A DNA stretch of 64,000 nucleotides from Methylocystis sp. H62 (GCF_015709515.1 NZ_JADNQZ010000054.1:124001-188000); one strand, 5' to 3'. Positions 26,554 through 36,229 are shown, counted from the first letter of the stretch. Numbers and translations are program-made. Notes: generated by a model not told the origin, from the letters alone.

Positions 26554-27767
26554 GCTTCGATCCGCTGGCGCGGCGGCTGCGCCGCAACAGGCTGCTGCTC
26601 CGGAGCGGGAGCGGCGGGCCCTGGCGCCCATCTATCGAGAAGGGCGCGAAGCTTGCGCCGCGCCGCGCCCGTTTTCGCCTCCGTGACCCGGGAGAAGAAA
26701 TAGCCGGCGACGATGGCGACCCCCATCACCGAGAAGGCCACAGCATAATTTTGCGGGGTGGCGAGCTGCGTCGCCCAGTCATTCCCCAATGTGCTGCCGA
26801 CCGCCGCGCGGGCGAAGATCAGAATCGGCATGTGGATGCTGTAGAGCGAGAAGGAAAAATCCGCGAGCGTCTTGTGGAACTTCGGACGCAGCAATGAAAA
26901 GCCTTCGGCCGGCCCATAGCGGAAGGCGAGCAGGACATTGACGAACAAGCCCGACGCGAGAAGATCGCCAGCATCGGCGAGCCAGGGATGGGCCTCGAGA
27001 AGATGGCCGCGCACGACGAGCCGGATGACCGCGACGACGGCGGCATAGAGGATGAGCGCCTGCCAGCGCGAGCGGATGATCGGCCGGCCGATCAGCGTGG
27101 CGAAGGCGCCGCCGGCCCAGAGAATATAGCCGAATTTGAACCAGCTCGGCGGCATGGAAAGCGCCAGGAAGAGCGCCGCGCCCAGCGCGAAACCCAAAAA
27201 GCGCAGCGCCAGCGGGTAGTTGCGCGCGAAGGGCAGCAGCAGCAGCGGAAACGTCACGTAGTACCAGAATTCGCAGGCGAGCGACCACAAGGGCCCGTTG
27301 GTGCCGAAATAGTCGAAGGCGATGCCTTGCAGATTGAGAAAGCTTGCAAGAAACAGAACCGGGGAGAAATGGCCCTTGAACAGCGGCCATTCGTAGACGC
27401 CGCTGCTGGCGAACAGCCACCTGCCGAGCGAATCAAGAACGAGGGTGAGCGCGACGGCTGGCCCCACGACGAGATAGATTCGCGACACGCGATGAATGAA
27501 ATATTCGCGCAGGAAGCCCTGATTCTTGCGCATATGGGCGAGAACGGCGCCGCCGACGAGATAGCCCGACATCACGAAGAAGGCGAGCACCGCCTGATGC
27601 CCCAGCTCGAAGGCCGAGTAGAACCACCAGACATAGGCGAGCGGCCCGTGCGGCGCGCTCATGATGTCCGCCTGGTTGGTGAACATGTTGTTCGTGTGGA
27701 CCGCCAGCACGACCAGCGCGCCGAGCCAGCGGGACGCCTCGATGAATTGCGATAGAATGAACGGCAT
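26550..27767 (-). CDS. Acyltransferase family 3 (OafA/OpgC-like) membrane protein
   Basis: A 405-residue protein with about ten hydrophobic segments. Its N-terminus has the acyltransferase-3 pattern (EASRWLGALVVLAVHTNNMF with the conserved His, then YLVGGAVLAHMRKNQGFLREYFIHRVSRIY broken by helix 2). The C-terminus has a soluble Pro/Ala/Gln-rich tail. Such enzymes O-acylate polysaccharides, lipids or glycans at the inner membrane. The acceptor is unknown. It overlaps the end of gor by four bases, tail to tail. Confidence 0.8.
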   Translation of the reverse strand: MPFILSQFIEASRWLGALVVLAVHTNNMFTNQADIMSAPHGPLAYVWWFYSAFELGHQAVLAFFVMSGYLVGGAVLAHMRKNQGFLREYFIHRVSRIYLVVGPAVALTLVLDSLGRWLFASSGVYEWPLFKGHFSPVLFLASFLNLQGIAFDYFGTNGPLWSLACEFWYYVTFPLLLLPFARNYPLALRFLGFALGAALFLALSMPPSWFKFGYILWAGGAFATLIGRPIIRSRWQALILYAAVVAVIRLVVRGHLLEAHPWLADAGDLLASGLFVNVLLAFRYGPAEGFSLLRPKFHKTLADFSFSLYSIHMPILIFARAAVGSTLGNDWATQLATPQNYAVAFSVMGVAIVAGYFFSRVTEAKTGAARRKLRALLDRWAPGPAAPAPEQQPVAAQPPRQRIEA

Positions 27768-27959
27768 CGCCCCGGTTCGCCCCTCGCTCTCGGCCGCGCT
27801 CGCGCCCCGGCGTTATAGCGGGTCTCCCCCGGCTTCGCCAAATCGCCGCGGCCAAGCGCAGGGTCGCATTAAGGGCAATAATCCACTATAAGCGCCGCTG
27901 GCGTCGCTGCGAGAACGACCCCAGCGCCTATCGGGCCTGATTTTGCGGAGTTTTGCGAA

Positions 27960-29339
27960 GTGGAACGTTGGTCGCCGGGCAGCTGGAGAAATCTACCGAT
28001 CGAGCAGACGCCGGTCTATCGGGACCAGACGGGGCTCGCCGACGTCGAGCGCCAGCTCGCCGGCTTCCCGCCGCTCGTTTTCGCCGGTGAAGCGCGCAAC
28101 CTGAAGCGCCACCTGGCCGAAGTCGCCGCCGGCAAGGCGTTCCTGCTGCAGGGCGGGGACTGCGCCGAGAGCTTCTCGGAACATTCGGCGGACAATATCC
28201 GCGACTTTTTCCGCGTCTTCCTGCAGATGGCCGTCGTGTTGACCTATGCCGCCGCGTCGCCGGTGGTGAAGGTCGGACGCATCGCCGGCCAGTTCGCCAA
28301 GCCGCGCTCCTCGCCGCTCGAGAAGCAGGGCGACCTTGAGCTGCCGAGCTATCGCGGCGACATCATCAACGATCTCGCGTTCAATCCGCAGGCGCGCGAA
28401 CCCGATCCGCAGCGCCAGCTGCTCGCCTATCGGCAATCCGCGGCGACGCTGAACCTCATCCGCGCCTTTGCGGCGGGCGGCTTCGCCAATCTCGAAAACG
28501 TCCACCGCTGGATGCTCGGCTTCGTCAAAAGCAGCCCGCAGTCCGAGCGCTACCAGAAGCTCGCCGATCAGATCACCGAGACCCTAAGCTTCATGCGCGC
28601 GATCGGTCTCGATCCGGAGCATCATCCGGAGTTGCGCGGCACCGACTTCTACACGTCGCATGAGGCGCTGCTGCTCTGCTACGAACAGGCGCTGACCCGC
28701 ATCGACTCGACGACAGGCGACTATTACGCGACCTCCGGCCATATGCTGTGGGTCGGCGACCGCACCCGTCAGGAAGACGGCGCCCATATCGAATTCGTCC
28801 GCGGCGTCAAAAACCCGCTTGGACTGAAATGCGGTCCGAGCCTGAAGCCCGATGCGCTGCTGCGCCTCATCGACGCGCTCGATCCCGAGAACGAGCCCGG
28901 CAGGCTCACGCTGATCTGCCGTTTCGGCGCGGACAAGGTCGAGGACGCGCTGCCGGCGCTGGTGCGGGCGGTGACGCGCGAAGGCCGCAACATCGTCTGG
29001 TCCTGCGATCCGATGCATGGCAACACGGTCAGCGCCGGAGGCTATAAAACACGGCCGTTCGATCGAATCATGTCGGAAATTCGCAACTTCTTCGCCGTGC
29101 ATCAGGCGGAAGGCTCTTACGCTGGCGGCATCCATCTCGAGATGACCGGCAAGGACGTCACCGAATGCATGGGCGGCGCGCGGGCGATTTCGGAGAGCGA
29201 TCTGCGCGACCGCTATCACACCTATTGCGATCCGCGCCTCAACGCCGAACAGGCGATCGAAGTGGCCTTCCTGGTGGCCGAGCTGTTGAAGGCGGAACGT
29301 GTCGCCCGCGGCGTGCGGGAGCAGCACGCGGCGGAGTGA
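27960..29339 (+). CDS. 3-deoxy-7-phosphoheptulonate synthase, class II
   Basis: A 459-residue class II (plant-like) DAHP synthase. It has [17 protein letters not shown] at the N-terminus, the active-site segment [37 protein letters not shown] and the metal/phosphate motif SCDPMHGNT, then [15 protein letters not shown]. It catalyses the first step of the shikimate pathway from PEP and erythrose-4-phosphate. It starts with GTG at 27960, with GGAG about 10 bases upstream. It is complete and stands alone between two minus-strand genes. Confidence 0.95.
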   Translation: MERWSPGSWRNLPIEQTPVYRDQTGLADVERQLAGFPPLVFAGEARNLKRHLAEVAAGKAFLLQGGDCAESFSEHSADNIRDFFRVFLQMAVVLTYAAASPVVKVGRIAGQFAKPRSSPLEKQGDLELPSYRGDIINDLAFNPQAREPDPQRQLLAYRQSAATLNLIRAFAAGGFANLENVHRWMLGFVKSSPQSERYQKLADQITETLSFMRAIGLDPEHHPELRGTDFYTSHEALLLCYEQALTRIDSTTGDYYATSGHMLWVGDRTRQEDGAHIEFVRGVKNPLGLKCGPSLKPDALLRLIDALDPENEPGRLTLICRFGADKVEDALPALVRAVTREGRNIVWSCDPMHGNTVSAGGYKTRPFDRIMSEIRNFFAVHQAEGSYAGGIHLEMTGKDVTECMGGARAISESDLRDRYHTYCDPRLNAEQAIEVAFLVAELLKAERVARGVREQHAAE

Positions 29340-29373
29340 GCCAAGAGTTAAGCCAAGAAGACGCGCGGGCTGG

Positions 29374-30516
29374 TTAGCCCGTCGTCTCCTCCGCCTCGCG
29401 CACCGTCATCTCGGCGCCGTGCCAGACGAAATCGTCGTAAAGCAGCGCGTCGATGAACATCACCGGCAGCATCAGGTCGCGCACCATCAGCGCGAAGGGC
29501 GTGCGCCAGTCGAGCGGGAAGCCGCAGACGCGCGCCAGCCAGATCTCGCCGCCGTGCAGCGAAAAGACGATGAGCGTCGTGACCAGCGCCACCGTGGAGA
29601 TCCCGCCGTCGAGCTGAACAGCGGCATAGGCGCCAAGCACGATCGCCGCAAAACTGCCGTTCATGAATTCCGGGACGTAATGCGCGGGAAAGGTCGCGCG
29701 CCGCAGCCGCGCCCAGCGCACATGCCGTGAATAGACCTCACGGGCGGTGCGTCGGCCAAGCGGCTGTTCGAAAGGCATGTCGACGAGGCGCACATCCATG
29801 CCTTGAGCGCGGATGACTTTGGTCGAGGCGGCGTCCTCGGCGATTTCACTCGCCAGCGCGCGAATGCCGCCAGCCCTGTCGAGCACGTCGCGCCGCCACA
29901 TCATGTTCTTGCCCTGAGCGAAGGCGGCGCCGATCGCCTCGGCGCCATATTGCCAGCGCGCCTGGAATGTATTGAGGATCGCGCATTCGACCATCGCCCA
30001 GAAGCCCTTCGGACGCGAACCGATCGGCATCGACACGCTCATCGCCGTATTGTCGCGGAACGCGGCAAGCATGGTCTGGATATAGTCGCGGGGCGGCAGC
30101 GCGTTGGAGTCGGCGAGGATGACATGATGATGCCGCGCCGCGTCCCACCCCTTGACGCAGTTGTTGAGCTTGGGATTGGCGCTGACATAATCGTCGCCGA
30201 CGAGCAGCCGCGCCTCGCGCTGGGGATGCGCCGCGATCAGCCGCTCGACCAGCGGAATGACCGGATCGCTCGGCGACTGCACGCAGAAGACGATCTCATA
30301 GTCGGGATAGTCGAGGTTGAAGGTCGCGCCGAGCGTCTCCTCGCTGAAAGGCTCCAGCCCGCGCAAGGGCCGCACGATGCTCACCGGCGGCGCATTCTCC
30401 GGTGCAGGCAGAGTCCGCGCCCGCGCCCGACATTTTCGGGACATCAGGGCCACGCTTGTGAAATTGAGGATGAGAATGACGGCGCACCAGCCGGCGCAGA
30501 TATAGGCCAGGATCAT
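29374..30516 (-). CDS. Ceramide glucosyltransferase-like glycosyltransferase (GT21 / HpnI-like)
   Basis: A 380-residue membrane-anchored glycosyltransferase. The N-terminal helix is MILAYICAGWCAVILILNFT. The GT-A domain has VSIVRPLRGLEPFSEETL, the DxD-like VILADSNALPP, a Lys-Asn acceptor segment (AQGKNMMWRRDVLDRAGG) and the (Q/R)xxRW-type RHVRWARLRR near the end, followed by C-terminal membrane helices. This is the pattern of ceramide glucosyltransferases and of hopanoid-associated HpnI. The lipid acceptor cannot be decided from sequence, and no hopanoid genes adjoin it. Confidence 0.8.
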   Translation of the reverse strand: MILAYICAGWCAVILILNFTSVALMSRKCRARARTLPAPENAPPVSIVRPLRGLEPFSEETLGATFNLDYPDYEIVFCVQSPSDPVIPLVERLIAAHPQREARLLVGDDYVSANPKLNNCVKGWDAARHHHVILADSNALPPRDYIQTMLAAFRDNTAMSVSMPIGSRPKGFWAMVECAILNTFQARWQYGAEAIGAAFAQGKNMMWRRDVLDRAGGIRALASEIAEDAASTKVIRAQGMDVRLVDMPFEQPLGRRTAREVYSRHVRWARLRRATFPAHYVPEFMNGSFAAIVLGAYAAVQLDGGISTVALVTTLIVFSLHGGEIWLARVCGFPLDWRTPFALMVRDLMLPVMFIDALLYDDFVWHGAEMTVREAEETTG

Positions 30517-30760
30517 GAACGGCGCTTTTTCTTAAGAGTCGTAACGCAGAGAATCGGAACGCCGAACGCCCACGGAGTGGCTCGGCTTGCGGCGCGAGAC
30601 GCCGGGGCGCGGCCATTTCGAAATTCCGCCTGACAAAGACGCGGCGTCTTGGCAAAAGGAGGGTGGCGCGAGAATCTTCTCCCGACGCGCGGCTGTTGAA
30701 AATTCCTGCTGAAAGCTCTGCTGCCGAATTCCCTGTTGAAACTCCTGACGAAGCTTCCTC

Positions 30761-32113
30761 ATGACCTCTCCGATCGTTCGTTTCGCGCCTTCGCCGACCG
30801 GCCGCATTCACATCGGCAACGCGCGCGTCGCGCTATTCAATTTTCTGTTCGCCGCCGCCAACCTTGGACGATTCGCGCTACGGTTCGATGACACTGATTT
30901 TGCTAGATCCAGCGAGGAATTCGCGCGTGGAATCGAGATTGATCTCGCCTGGCTGGGCGTCGTTCCGCACGAGGTTTTCCGCCAGTCGGAGCGCGTCGCG
31001 CTCTATGAGGACGCCGCCGATCGCCTGCGGCGATCCGGCCGTCTCTATCCTTGCTACGAAACCCAGGAAGAGTTGGATAAGCGCCGCAAAATGCAGCAGG
31101 CGCGCGGACTGCCGCCGGTCTACGATCGCGCCGCGCTGCGCCTCTCCGCGTCTGATCGCGCCGCGCTCGAAGCCGAGGGACGCCGGCCGCATTGGCGATT
31201 CATGCTCGAGCCGGGCGTCGCCGAATGGAACGATATGGTTCGCGGTCCGGCGCACATCGACTGTTCGGCGCTGTCGGACCCGGTGCTGATCCGCGGGGAC
31301 GGCAGTTTTCTATACACGCTGCCCTCGGTCGTCGACGACATCGATATGGGAATCACCCATGTCATTCGGGGCGAAGACCACGTCACCAATACGGCCGTGC
31401 AGTTGCAGCTCATCCGAGCGCTTGCGCCGCATGCGCCGGCGCCGATTTTCGCCCATCACAATCTTCTCATCGGCGCGGGCGGCGAAGCCCTATCGAAGCG
31501 GACGGGGTCGCTCTCCATCGCTTCGCTGCGCGAAGACGGCTATGAGCCCCTCGCCGTCGCTGCGCTGGCGACGCTGACCGGCTCCTCGGACAATGTCCAT
31601 GCGGTGCGCTCGCTCGGCGAACTGGCGCAGAGGTTCGATCTGTCGCATGTCTCGCGCAATCCGGCGCGTTTCGACCCCGCCGATCTCGAAACGCTGACGC
31701 ATCGGACGCTCGCGCTCTACGAATATGATGACGTGCGCGAGCGGCTCGAAGCCTTGACGATCGTCGGCCGCAAGGCGGAGCCTCTATGGCACGCGGCGCG
31801 CGGCAATCTTGCGCGTTTCGACGATATTCTGACATGGTGGCGCGTCGTGGACGCGGAGATCGAGCCGGTCCGCGAGGATGAATCATTCCTGAAAGACGCG
31901 GCAAAGCTTTTACCGTCGGAGCCTTGGGACGAGACCACATGGGCGGCCTGGACGAGCGACATCAAGACGGCGACCGGCAGGAAGGGCAAGGCGCTCTTTC
32001 ATCCGCTGCGGCTGGCGCTGACCAGCGCCGAGAGCGGGCCGGAGCTCGCCGCGCTGCTGCCGCTCATCGGCCACGCCAAGGCGTTGTCGCGGCTCGTGGG
32101 CGCCGGCGCATGA
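30761..32113 (+). CDS. gltX: Glutamyl-tRNA synthetase
   Basis: A 450-residue class I aminoacyl-tRNA synthetase. The HIGH-type motif is in FAPSPTGRIHIGNARVALFN, the Glu-tRNA synthetase segment is RFDDTDFARSSEEFARGI, and the KMSKS-equivalent is LSKRTGSLSI. It charges tRNA-Glu. Alphaproteobacteria often carry two gltX copies, and whether this one is the main or a tRNA-Gln-mischarging form cannot be told here. The ATG at 30761 follows a run of imperfect TGAAA-CTCCTG-like repeats (30697-30755) but lacks a strong ribosome site. Confidence 0.93.
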   Translation: MTSPIVRFAPSPTGRIHIGNARVALFNFLFAAANLGRFALRFDDTDFARSSEEFARGIEIDLAWLGVVPHEVFRQSERVALYEDAADRLRRSGRLYPCYETQEELDKRRKMQQARGLPPVYDRAALRLSASDRAALEAEGRRPHWRFMLEPGVAEWNDMVRGPAHIDCSALSDPVLIRGDGSFLYTLPSVVDDIDMGITHVIRGEDHVTNTAVQLQLIRALAPHAPAPIFAHHNLLIGAGGEALSKRTGSLSIASLREDGYEPLAVAALATLTGSSDNVHAVRSLGELAQRFDLSHVSRNPARFDPADLETLTHRTLALYEYDDVRERLEALTIVGRKAEPLWHAARGNLARFDDILTWWRVVDAEIEPVREDESFLKDAAKLLPSEPWDETTWAAWTSDIKTATGRKGKALFHPLRLALTSAESGPELAALLPLIGHAKALSRLVGAGA

Positions 32114-32126
32114 AAGCGATGCGCTA

Positions 32127-32519
32127 GTGCCCTATCTCGCGAGCATCCACGAGATCATCAACTTCGCCGGTCTGGCGCTCGACGTCGTCGGCGTGCTGAT
32201 CATCGTCATTGGCGCGGTCCTGTCGACGCTCGCTTTTCTGACGCCCTGGAGAGCGCACCCCCTCACCTATCGCGGCTACCGAAAGAATGTCGGCCGCTCG
32301 ATCCTGCTCGGGCTGGAGTTTCTCGTCGGCGGCGACATCATCCGCACCGTCTCCGTCGAACATCCCAGCCTCGAGAACGTCTTCGTGCTCGGCCTGATCG
32401 TGATGATCCGCACGGAGATGAGCTTTACGATGGAGGCGGAGCTCGAAGGCCGCTGGCCGTGGCAGGGCCGAAGCCTGGAGACGGCGGCGCCAAGCGAAGA
32501 CGAATCGGCGCCGTCATAG
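32127..32519 (+). CDS. DUF1622-family membrane protein
   Basis: A 130-residue protein with two hydrophobic helices (IHEIINFAGLALDVVGVLII and following) and the DUF1622 region RKNVGRSILLGLEFLVGGDI followed by IIRTV. It has a hydrophilic acidic C-terminus. The family is uncharacterised. It starts with GTG at 32127, 13 bp after gltX, so it is probably cotranscribed with it. Confidence 0.8.
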   Translation: MPYLASIHEIINFAGLALDVVGVLIIVIGAVLSTLAFLTPWRAHPLTYRGYRKNVGRSILLGLEFLVGGDIIRTVSVEHPSLENVFVLGLIVMIRTEMSFTMEAELEGRWPWQGRSLETAAPSEDESAPS

Positions 32520-32525
32520 CGCTGC

Positions 32526-33101
32526 TCACCCAGGCAGCACCGAAACGCCGAACAGCCACGGATGCAGATAGAGCACGGTGAGGAACAGCGCCGTTCCGAC
32601 GCCGAGCGCGATCGCATCGCCGCGCGTGAACTGCGAAATCCGCGGCGCGCCGCCGTCCCCGCGCTTCTTCACCGCGATGCGGTCGAAGACGCCCCAGGCG
32701 AGAAAAGACCCGAACAGGATCATGCCGCCGAGATCGCCATTGACGAGCAGATGCGCCAGCGCCCAGCTCTTGATCGCGACGAGCGTCGGATGTCGCAGCG
32801 CGCCGCGAATCCGGCCCGGAGGCGCGCGACGGCTCGCGATCGCGACGAAGGCGAACCAGACGAGCGGCATGGCGAGATGGCGTCCCCATGACGGCGGCGT
32901 CCAGACATAAATCAGGCCCTCCGCGCGATACCGAATGAAGCCATAGACGATGAGGCCAAGACCGATGGCGGCGACGATCCCGTAGGCGGCCTTATAGGTT
33001 TGAAGGCCATAACGCTCGATCAGGCTGGCGCGCGTCTCGCGAAACGCCGTAAGCGTATGGACCCCGAGAAAAATCACGATTCCGAGAATGAGGATAAGCA
33101 T
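32526..33101 (-). CDS. NnrU-family membrane protein
   Basis: The product of about 191 residues has six hydrophobic segments and the NnrU hallmarks: LGVHTLTAFRETRASLIERY near the start, WGRHLAMPLVWFAF and RGALRHPTLVAIKSWALAHL. NnrU proteins are linked to nitric oxide and nitrite metabolism in some denitrifiers, and a related family acts in carotenoid isomerisation. The role here is open. The ATG at 33101 is preferred to the one eight codons upstream because the helix starts at once. It converges with the DUF1622 gene. Confidence 0.8.
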   Translation of the reverse strand: MLILILGIVIFLGVHTLTAFRETRASLIERYGLQTYKAAYGIVAAIGLGLIVYGFIRYRAEGLIYVWTPPSWGRHLAMPLVWFAFVAIASRRAPPGRIRGALRHPTLVAIKSWALAHLLVNGDLGGMILFGSFLAWGVFDRIAVKKRGDGGAPRISQFTRGDAIALGVGTALFLTVLYLHPWLFGVSVLPG

Positions 33102-33132
33102 GGTCTCTCCAGCTCTTGCATTCAATTAGCTT

Positions 33133-33480
33133 CTAAAAGCACCGCACCTGCGCCTCGGCCTGGGCGCGGCGCAATTCCTGGAGCGCATCGCGCGCCGCAT
33201 CCGTATTGCGCATCAGCGCGCCGACCTGCCCCGCCTGCTGATTGACGCTCGCGACGGTCTCGGCCGTGACATACCGCTCATAAGGCAGAATGGTCGCGAT
33301 GACGTCTATGGAGCAAGAGCACTGTTCCAAGGAGAGGCGCGTATCGCCGTTCGCCTTCATGCAGCCGAAGACGTAATCGGCGCGCGCGGCGGTCGGATAG
33401 TCATTGAGATCCGTCGCCCGCGCCCAGCCGCCCGGAAGCGAAAGCAGCGCGATCATGAGGAATTTCGATACCGGGCGCAT
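33133..33480 (-). CDS. Secreted four-cysteine protein
   Basis: A 115-residue product with a signal peptide (MRPVSKFLMIALLSLPGGWA, cleavage near residue 22). The helical mature part contains FGCMKANGDTRLSLEQCSCS, then VIATILPYERYVTAETVASV and the ending AQVRCF. The four Cys suggest two disulfides in the periplasm. I have seen similar proteins in methylotrophs near periplasmic alcohol oxidation genes, but that link is from memory and no such gene is present here. It is divergent from the next gene, with 142 bp between them. Confidence 0.7.
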   Translation of the reverse strand: MRPVSKFLMIALLSLPGGWARATDLNDYPTAARADYVFGCMKANGDTRLSLEQCSCSIDVIATILPYERYVTAETVASVNQQAGQVGALMRNTDAARDALQELRRAQAEAQVRCF

Positions 33481-33622
33481 CTTTTTCGTTCCTGCCGGGT
33501 TCTTTCCTTGGACAGCCTATCGCATGCGCGTGGGCGACAACCGAACCGCTATTCGACGAAGGGATGACGCGCAAGCTGAGTTTCAGGGCAGCGTCGTCCA
33601 GCATTTGAACGGGGAGGACGGC

Positions 33623-34201
33623 ATGTCGAAGCTTCTTACTCCTATCTGGTTGCTGATGATGGCGGCGCTCGTCTGCGCGCCTCTGTCATTCGCTTTCGCT
33701 CATGGCGCGATGCAGCGCCAGCAGAACGCCTGCATGCTGAAGATCGGGCCGGACTTGATGTATTTCTCCGGCTACCAGCCCGCAGTGTCGCGAAACAGGT
33801 TCTGCGAGGACATACCCACGCTTGGCGCGACAATTTTCGTCCTCGATTATGCTCAGGACGAGCTGCGGGAGATGTCGACCGACTTTCGCATCATCCGCGC
33901 CATCGGCGACACGGAGCCGCTGCAGCGCCTCGACGCCGTCACCGTGGCCTATCTGCCGCCAAAGGTCTATCCGGCCGGCACGCTGAATTTTGAACATGTC
34001 TTCAACGAGACCGGCCAATTCGTCGGGATCGTCACGGCCAAAGGTCCCAACGGCGAGCACTGGGTGTCGCGATTCCCCTTCACCGTCGGCGGCCGGCCGC
34101 TGCTCGCGCGGATGCCTTACTTTCTTTTTGCGGCCGCCGGCGTTCTCGCTCTCGTGCTTTTCGTTTGGGGAAAGGATGACGAGAGCGCGCGCGGCGGTTA
34201 G
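33623..34201 (+). CDS. Unrecognised membrane-anchored periplasmic protein
   Basis: A 192-residue protein with an N-terminal hydrophobic segment (IWLLMMAALVCAPLSFAFA), a soluble domain of about 130 residues and a C-terminal helix (MPYFLFAAAGVLALVLFVW). The soluble part is beta-rich (TLNFEHVFNETGQFVGIVTA, then HWVSRFPFTVGG), reminiscent of an immunoglobulin-like fold. An excellent GGGGAGG precedes the ATG at 33623. No family or function is recognised, though anchoring at both ends resembles copper or cytochrome assembly proteins. Confidence 0.65.
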   Translation: MSKLLTPIWLLMMAALVCAPLSFAFAHGAMQRQQNACMLKIGPDLMYFSGYQPAVSRNRFCEDIPTLGATIFVLDYAQDELREMSTDFRIIRAIGDTEPLQRLDAVTVAYLPPKVYPAGTLNFEHVFNETGQFVGIVTAKGPNGEHWVSRFPFTVGGRPLLARMPYFLFAAAGVLALVLFVWGKDDESARGG

Positions 34202-34292
34202 AACGTGCGGCGCAGCGTCATGCGGCCGTCAATTTGGACGCGCATAGACTGCGGCCGAGCCTTCCGAACGTGTTGCGTATAAAGGAAGGCTC

Positions 34293-34331
34293 AAACGCCG
34301 GGCCGGAGGTACGTCCGGCGTTTTTTATTTT
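34293..34331 (+). terminator. Rho-independent terminator
   Basis: AACGCCGG at 34294-34301 pairs with CCGGCGTT at 34314-34321, and a T-rich tail (TTTTTTATTTT) follows. A second hairpin (AGCCTTC / GAAGGCT) lies just upstream at about 34258-34291. It ends transcription 90-130 bp after the preceding gene, or it is the end of a small RNA. Confidence 0.8.
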
Positions 34332-34451
34332 AGGGAGCCCCTCGGAACGGCCTGATTTCAAAAAACTATGCAATTTTGAAGACTTAACCCTATTCTGCCT
34401 CTTGCCGAAGCCGCGCTGTCTTGCCATCATCGCGGCAGGTTGGGGGCTGCC

Positions 34452-35765
34452 ATGGGCGAGTTGGTGAAGCGATTTTCAGGATTTAGTTACAGCGCGCAGG
34501 GCGGACTGCTGCGCGACGGAAAGCGCATTCAGCTGGGCCCGCAGGCGCGTCAACTCCTTGAAATGCTTCTGGAGTCGCCTGGCGTCCTGCTCACCAAGGC
34601 CGAAATCGCCGCGCGCCTGTGGCCGGATCGCGCCGCTTCCGACGATTCAATCGACCGGTGCGCCTATCTTTTGCGGAAGCCGCTGCGCGACGCCGGCGGC
34701 GAGGAGCTGATCGCCACCGCCTACGGCCGAGGGCTGTTGCTCCGCGGGACGGTCGAAACCATCGACGAAGGCGCGGCGCAAACGCTCCGTCTCGCGCCGT
34801 TGAGCGAGCCGCATATTCTCGATCTCTGGCAGACCGCCTACGAACTCGCCGGCGACCGCACGCGAGAGGGCTTCGCCCGCGCGCAGGAAGCGATCGCCTC
34901 CGCCGCCCAGATCGACCCCGGCAATCCGGCGGTCTGGTCGCTCGCCGCCGACATCGCCGCCGGCCGAGTCGTGCGCGGGTTTCTCCGTCCCGCCCAGGCG
35001 GCGGCGATGATCGAGGACTTCGCCGGCCGGGCGCTCGGCGTCCTGCGCGATCATACGCCGGCGCTGGCCGTTCTCGGCTGGGCCCGCGGCTCGCTCAGGG
35101 GCAAGGTTGCCGAGGGCCTCGCGCTCCTCGAGCAGGCGGTCGCCGATGATCCTCTCTACGGCAAAGCGCGAGTCTACCGCAGTTGGCTGCTCGCGGCGGC
35201 CGATCGTCTCGACGACGGCCTCGCCGATTGCGAAGAGGGCCTCGTCAATTCGCCGCACGATCAGGCGCTGCTGTCGTTGCGCGCGTGGCTCCTGCTCTGC
35301 GCCGGCGACCTCGAGCGGGCGCGCCGCTATGCGCGCGACGGACTCGATTTAAGGCCCGACGCCGCGACGCTGCACTTGGTGATGTCCATCGCCTACAGCC
35401 TTCAGGGCGTTCACGAACAGGCGGTAAGCACGGCGCGCCGCGCCGTCGCCTCGAGCCCAGACGATCCCTTCCAATTGACCGTGCTCGCCTATGCGCTCGC
35501 CCGCGCCGGCCGCGCCGAGGAAGCGCAAGCGCTCATCGGCAGGCTCGTCGAGGACGCCGAGCTCTATGCGCCGCCGTGCTTTCTCGGCGCGGCGTATTTC
35601 GCTCTGGGCAAGCGCGCTGAAGCGCTTGAAGCGATTCGGCGTGGCCTTTCCGAAGGCTGTCCCTGGAGCTCCTTCGCACGCGTCGACCCGCGCTTCGTCG
35701 CCTTGCGCGGCGCGATCGACGGATTTGGCCGCTCGCAGCAGGCCGAGGCGCGCCCGGCCGGTTGA
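34452..35765 (+). CDS. Winged-helix (OmpR/CadC-type) regulator with TPR repeats
   Basis: The protein of about 437 residues has an N-terminal winged-helix DNA-binding domain in the first 100 residues (IQLGPQARQLLEMLLESPG, then LTKAEIAARLWPDRAASDDS and a recognition helix with LRKPLRDAGG). A long array of TPR-like helical pairs follows (LRAWLLLCAGDLERARRYAR, VMSIAYSLQGVHEQAVSTAR). There is no membrane helix, unlike CadC. It may sense a protein or small ligand through the TPR part, but target genes are unknown. The ATG at 34452 is preferred to a TTG four codons upstream. Confidence 0.8.
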   Translation: MGELVKRFSGFSYSAQGGLLRDGKRIQLGPQARQLLEMLLESPGVLLTKAEIAARLWPDRAASDDSIDRCAYLLRKPLRDAGGEELIATAYGRGLLLRGTVETIDEGAAQTLRLAPLSEPHILDLWQTAYELAGDRTREGFARAQEAIASAAQIDPGNPAVWSLAADIAAGRVVRGFLRPAQAAAMIEDFAGRALGVLRDHTPALAVLGWARGSLRGKVAEGLALLEQAVADDPLYGKARVYRSWLLAAADRLDDGLADCEEGLVNSPHDQALLSLRAWLLLCAGDLERARRYARDGLDLRPDAATLHLVMSIAYSLQGVHEQAVSTARRAVASSPDDPFQLTVLAYALARAGRAEEAQALIGRLVEDAELYAPPCFLGAAYFALGKRAEALEAIRRGLSEGCPWSSFARVDPRFVALRGAIDGFGRSQQAEARPAG

Positions 35766-35820
35766 AATTGCCCGCGTCAGCGCTTATTGGCGCTGCACAG
35801 CATTCTTCCGGAAGGTGAAA

Positions 35821-36225
35821 ATGATCGGCCGTCTGAACCATGTCGCTATCGCTGTCGATAGCGTCGAAAAGGCTTCCGCCGTCTATCGCGACGCCCTGGG
35901 GGCGAAGGTCTCGGCGCCAGAACGCGTCGCTGAGCACGGCGTTACGGTCGTTTTCGTCGAATTGCCGAACACCAAGATCGAGTTGCTCGAGCCTTACGGC
36001 GAAAACTCGCCGATCGCCGGCTTCGTCGCGAAAAATCCGGCGGGCGGCATCCACCACATCTGCTACGAGGTCGAAGACATCATCGCGGCGCGCGAGCAGC
36101 TCAAGGCCTCGGGCGCGCGCGTATTGGGCGACGGGGAGCCCAGGATCGGCGCGCATGGCAAGCCCGTGCTGTTTCTGCATCCCAAGGACTTCTGCGGCGC
36201 CTTGATCGAACTCGAGCAGGCTTAG
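35821..36225 (+). CDS. mce: Methylmalonyl-CoA epimerase
   Basis: A 134-residue vicinal-oxygen-chelate protein. Its metal-binding positions are visible in IGRLNHVAIAVDSVEKA (His), KIELLEPYGENSPI (Glu), GGIHHICYEVEDI (His) and CGALIELEQA (Glu). It epimerises (2S)- and (2R)-methylmalonyl-CoA, which serine-cycle bacteria need in the ethylmalonyl-CoA route for glyoxylate regeneration. GGAAGGTG precedes the ATG at 35821. The downstream DUF1467 gene follows after four bases, an arrangement common in alphaproteobacteria. Confidence 0.92.
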   Translation: MIGRLNHVAIAVDSVEKASAVYRDALGAKVSAPERVAEHGVTVVFVELPNTKIELLEPYGENSPIAGFVAKNPAGGIHHICYEVEDIIAAREQLKASGARVLGDGEPRIGAHGKPVLFLHPKDFCGALIELEQA

Positions 36226-36229
36226 GCGC

